Source of the DNA: Chloroflexota bacterium
Lineage (GTDB): Bacteria; Chloroflexota; Anaerolineae; Anaerolineales; UBA11858
Reading direction: 5' to 3'
Assembly: GCA_030666985.1 (NCBI GenBank)
Contig: DAOUWT010000157.1
Span: 1 to 6,439 of the forward strand
Length of the DNA stretch: 6,439 bases
Part shown: positions 5,901-6,439 of the stretch, in pieces
Layout of the letters: each line of letters starts with the position of its first letter
How positions within the stretch are numbered: position 1 is the first letter of the stretch
Translations under genes and position numbers: made by a program
Notes under the pieces: generated by a model
Told to the model about the DNA's origin: nothing
Database searches by the model: none
What the model saw: only the letters and a program-made list of their open reading frames with translations

Positions 5901-6398
5901 GGCGCTGTAAAAGGCATGAAAGACAAGGTTCCTCAGAGTGTGAGGCTGGCTGCCGAGAAAATCTCTTTCAGGGCTTACCGCCCCTTGGTTCAGGTGGATT
6001 TACCGCTCGCTACCAGTATTCCCGAAGACTACGTCCCAGACCGCCCGGTGCGCTTGGCTTTGTATCGCCGCATGGCGGAACTCACCGAACTCGAAGAAGT
6101 ACTGGAATTGAGGGTTGAGTTTGAGGATCGTTTTGGCGCTCTGCCAAAATTGGCAGAGAATTTGTTCACCCAATTGCAAATAAAAGTTTTAGCGGAGAAA
6201 ATTGGATTAGAAGTGGTAACGACACAACATAGGCAAATTGTGCTCCAGTATCCCCCGGATCATGCTCTGCCGCAGAGTTGGGAACTTCCCCTAGACACTC
6301 GGATTACCAAAAACTCTCTTTGGGTCGAATTTGATGCAGAGACCGAAAAATGGCCCCTGCACTTGATTAACATCCTTAAGGGAATTGCGGGGATCTGA
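2934..6398 (+). CDS. mfd: Transcription-repair coupling factor Mfd
   Basis: A 1154-residue cytoplasmic ATP-driven DNA translocase, close to the E. coli length (1148). It pushes stalled RNA polymerase off DNA and recruits UvrA for nucleotide excision repair. In order: a UvrB-like N-terminal module (about 1-330) with a degenerate nucleotide loop (LLLTGRTD, 54-61) and the D2 signature RRGGILDIWPP (185-195); a poorly conserved middle part; the CarD-like RNA polymerase-interacting domain (about 478-545, WVVHVDHGVGR at 491-501); and the RecG-like translocase. The latter has FPYIETDDQ (606-614), Walker A GDVGYGKT (637-644), DEEQRFG (738-744), TATPIPRT (764-771), TSIIESGLDIP (877-887) and QLRGRVGR (907-914). 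The C-terminal TRCF domain (about 1020-1120) completes it. The ATG at 2934 gives the usual N-terminus (MLTFLTDRIRQ); an upstream in-frame GTG at 2871 only adds translated heptamer repeat. Base use changes within the gene: C-ending codons are frequent early, while G-ending codons dominate around 4200-4415. All motifs needed for function are intact. Confidence 0.98.
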   Translation: MLTFLTDRIRQQPAYQELLTAIKAGELPSRVGLPRSARLPVLAALQESLGRPVLLLTGRTDRALALVDELALWAPEADIKLFPEPDPLFYERVPWGEGTRRDRIRALASLSAEMIPGAPKPEKLPILVAPARAAITRTLPRRDFIRATQTIKTGQRASLPGLAREWVRYGYAPSSIVVAPGEFARRGGILDIWPPGDRFPARIEFFGDEVEMLRRFDANTQRTIEIFDRLLITPAREYLLPALGETSPLGAATPPGGGDHLEFHLPLLHPAPATLLAYLPRDTLIVVDDLEILRETINDIDAQAASLRKGYLADGTLPADYPLPYLPWEEFHADLQARQTLPLGPIPAFPGSTLAGIFFPNRRFGGELKTFMSDLQKDIQAGVEVVVVSRQASRLEEIWKERVSGLKSPQFLKGNLEDGWLMQGAFGGDSSLGEEMVRFHSPQAFAITGGDVCLFTDGEIFGWERVQPRRRPWGRVKPPEAGYTDFGAGEWVVHVDHGVGRFRGLVQRVLAGGEGEYLAVEYAEGDRLFVPVHQANRLARYVGPNSRDPRITRLGSSRWQRTKERVKKEVEKIAADLLQLYARREVVEGHAFNPDTVWQSELEASFPYIETDDQLQVLEEVKGDMERLKPMDRLVCGDVGYGKTEIAVRAAFKAVMDGKQVALLAPTTVLVQQHYDTFLDRVLAFPVNVQMLSRFRTQRQQRDTLVGMAKGQVDIVIGTHRLLSSDVVFRDLGLLIVDEEQRFGVTHKEKIKKMRANVDVLTLTATPIPRTLYMALTGVRDISRLDTPPEERLPVVTHVGSYDPDLIRRAIWRELERGGQVFFVHNRVKTIQVIRERIQRLVPEARIKIAHGQMSEKTLSRRMREFTTGEIDVLLSTSIIESGLDIPNANTLIVDRADMFGLAQLYQLRGRVGRGAQQAYAYFFKHPRKSPTPEGQLRLETIAEYTQLGSGYSIAMRDLEIRGAGDILGARQSGHIAAVGFHLYTNLLAGAVKGMKDKVPQSVRLAAEKISFRAYRPLVQVDLPLATSIPEDYVPDRPVRLALYRRMAELTELEEVLELRVEFEDRFGALPKLAENLFTQLQIKVLAEKIGLEVVTTQHRQIVLQYPPDHALPQSWELPLDTRITKNSLWVEFDAETEKWPLHLINILKGIAGI

Positions 6399-6411
6399 TT
6401 TTTGCGCTGAT

Positions 6412-6439
6412 GTGCATTGCACTCTGTTTTGTGAGTGCA
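6412..6439. repeat. Partial second copy of the palindromic hairpin element after mfd
   Basis: GTGCATTGCACT at 6412-6423 is the exact reverse complement of bases 752-763 in the hairpin after the first gene. TGCACTC (6418-6424) pairs with GAGTGCA (6433-6439) around an 8-base loop, and the outer part of the right arm is cut off by the window edge. Like the first copy, it begins a short distance (13 bases) after a stop codon and has no T-run within view. Two copies in corresponding positions suggest a dispersed 3'-end element. Confidence 0.65.

Overview
The window looks like chromosomal DNA from an uncultured or environmental bacterium of the Chloroflexota, most likely Anaerolineae-like. This is an inference from three things: a secreted protein with a single beta-sandwich-type domain, a Pro/Thr linker and a C-terminal membrane anchor; gene starts without Shine-Dalgarno sequences; and intergenic spacers filled with short tandem and palindromic repeats. 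No rRNA, tRNA, CRISPR array, transposase or phage gene is visible.

Layout, all four genes on the + strand: (1) bases 1-84 hold a degenerate heptamer repeat and a sigma70-type promoter; (2) 85-705 encodes a small exported, C-terminally anchored protein of unknown function; (3) 706-846 holds a long hairpin element, an overlapping alternative hairpin and nine heptamers running into the next start codon; (4) 847-1410 is pth, peptidyl-tRNA hydrolase; (5) 1411-1509 holds two further heptamer tracts and two small hairpins; (6) 1510-2853 encodes a membrane-anchored calcineurin-type metallophosphoesterase interrupted in frame by three near-identical 81-bp repeats; (7) 2854-2933 is mostly a CCCC-rich heptamer tract; (8) 2934-6398 is mfd, the transcription-repair coupling factor; (9) the last 41 bases carry the first part of another copy of the hairpin element.

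Pth (ribosome recycling and rescue) and Mfd (removal of stalled RNA polymerase) are housekeeping proteins whose genes are often close together in bacteria, for example pth-fin-mfd in Bacillus. Here the gene between them encodes a phosphoesterase. Nothing in the sequence shows that it works with its neighbours, and its less GC-rich composition and repeat-filled interior suggest it is a later arrival.

The most unusual content is repetitive. Each of the four genes has its own heptanucleotide tandem repeat directly upstream, different in sequence but the same in period, position and G-poor sense strand. A palindromic hairpin element follows two of the genes. The in-frame 81-bp triplication, itself built of palindromes, lies between two metal-ligand motifs of an otherwise intact enzyme.
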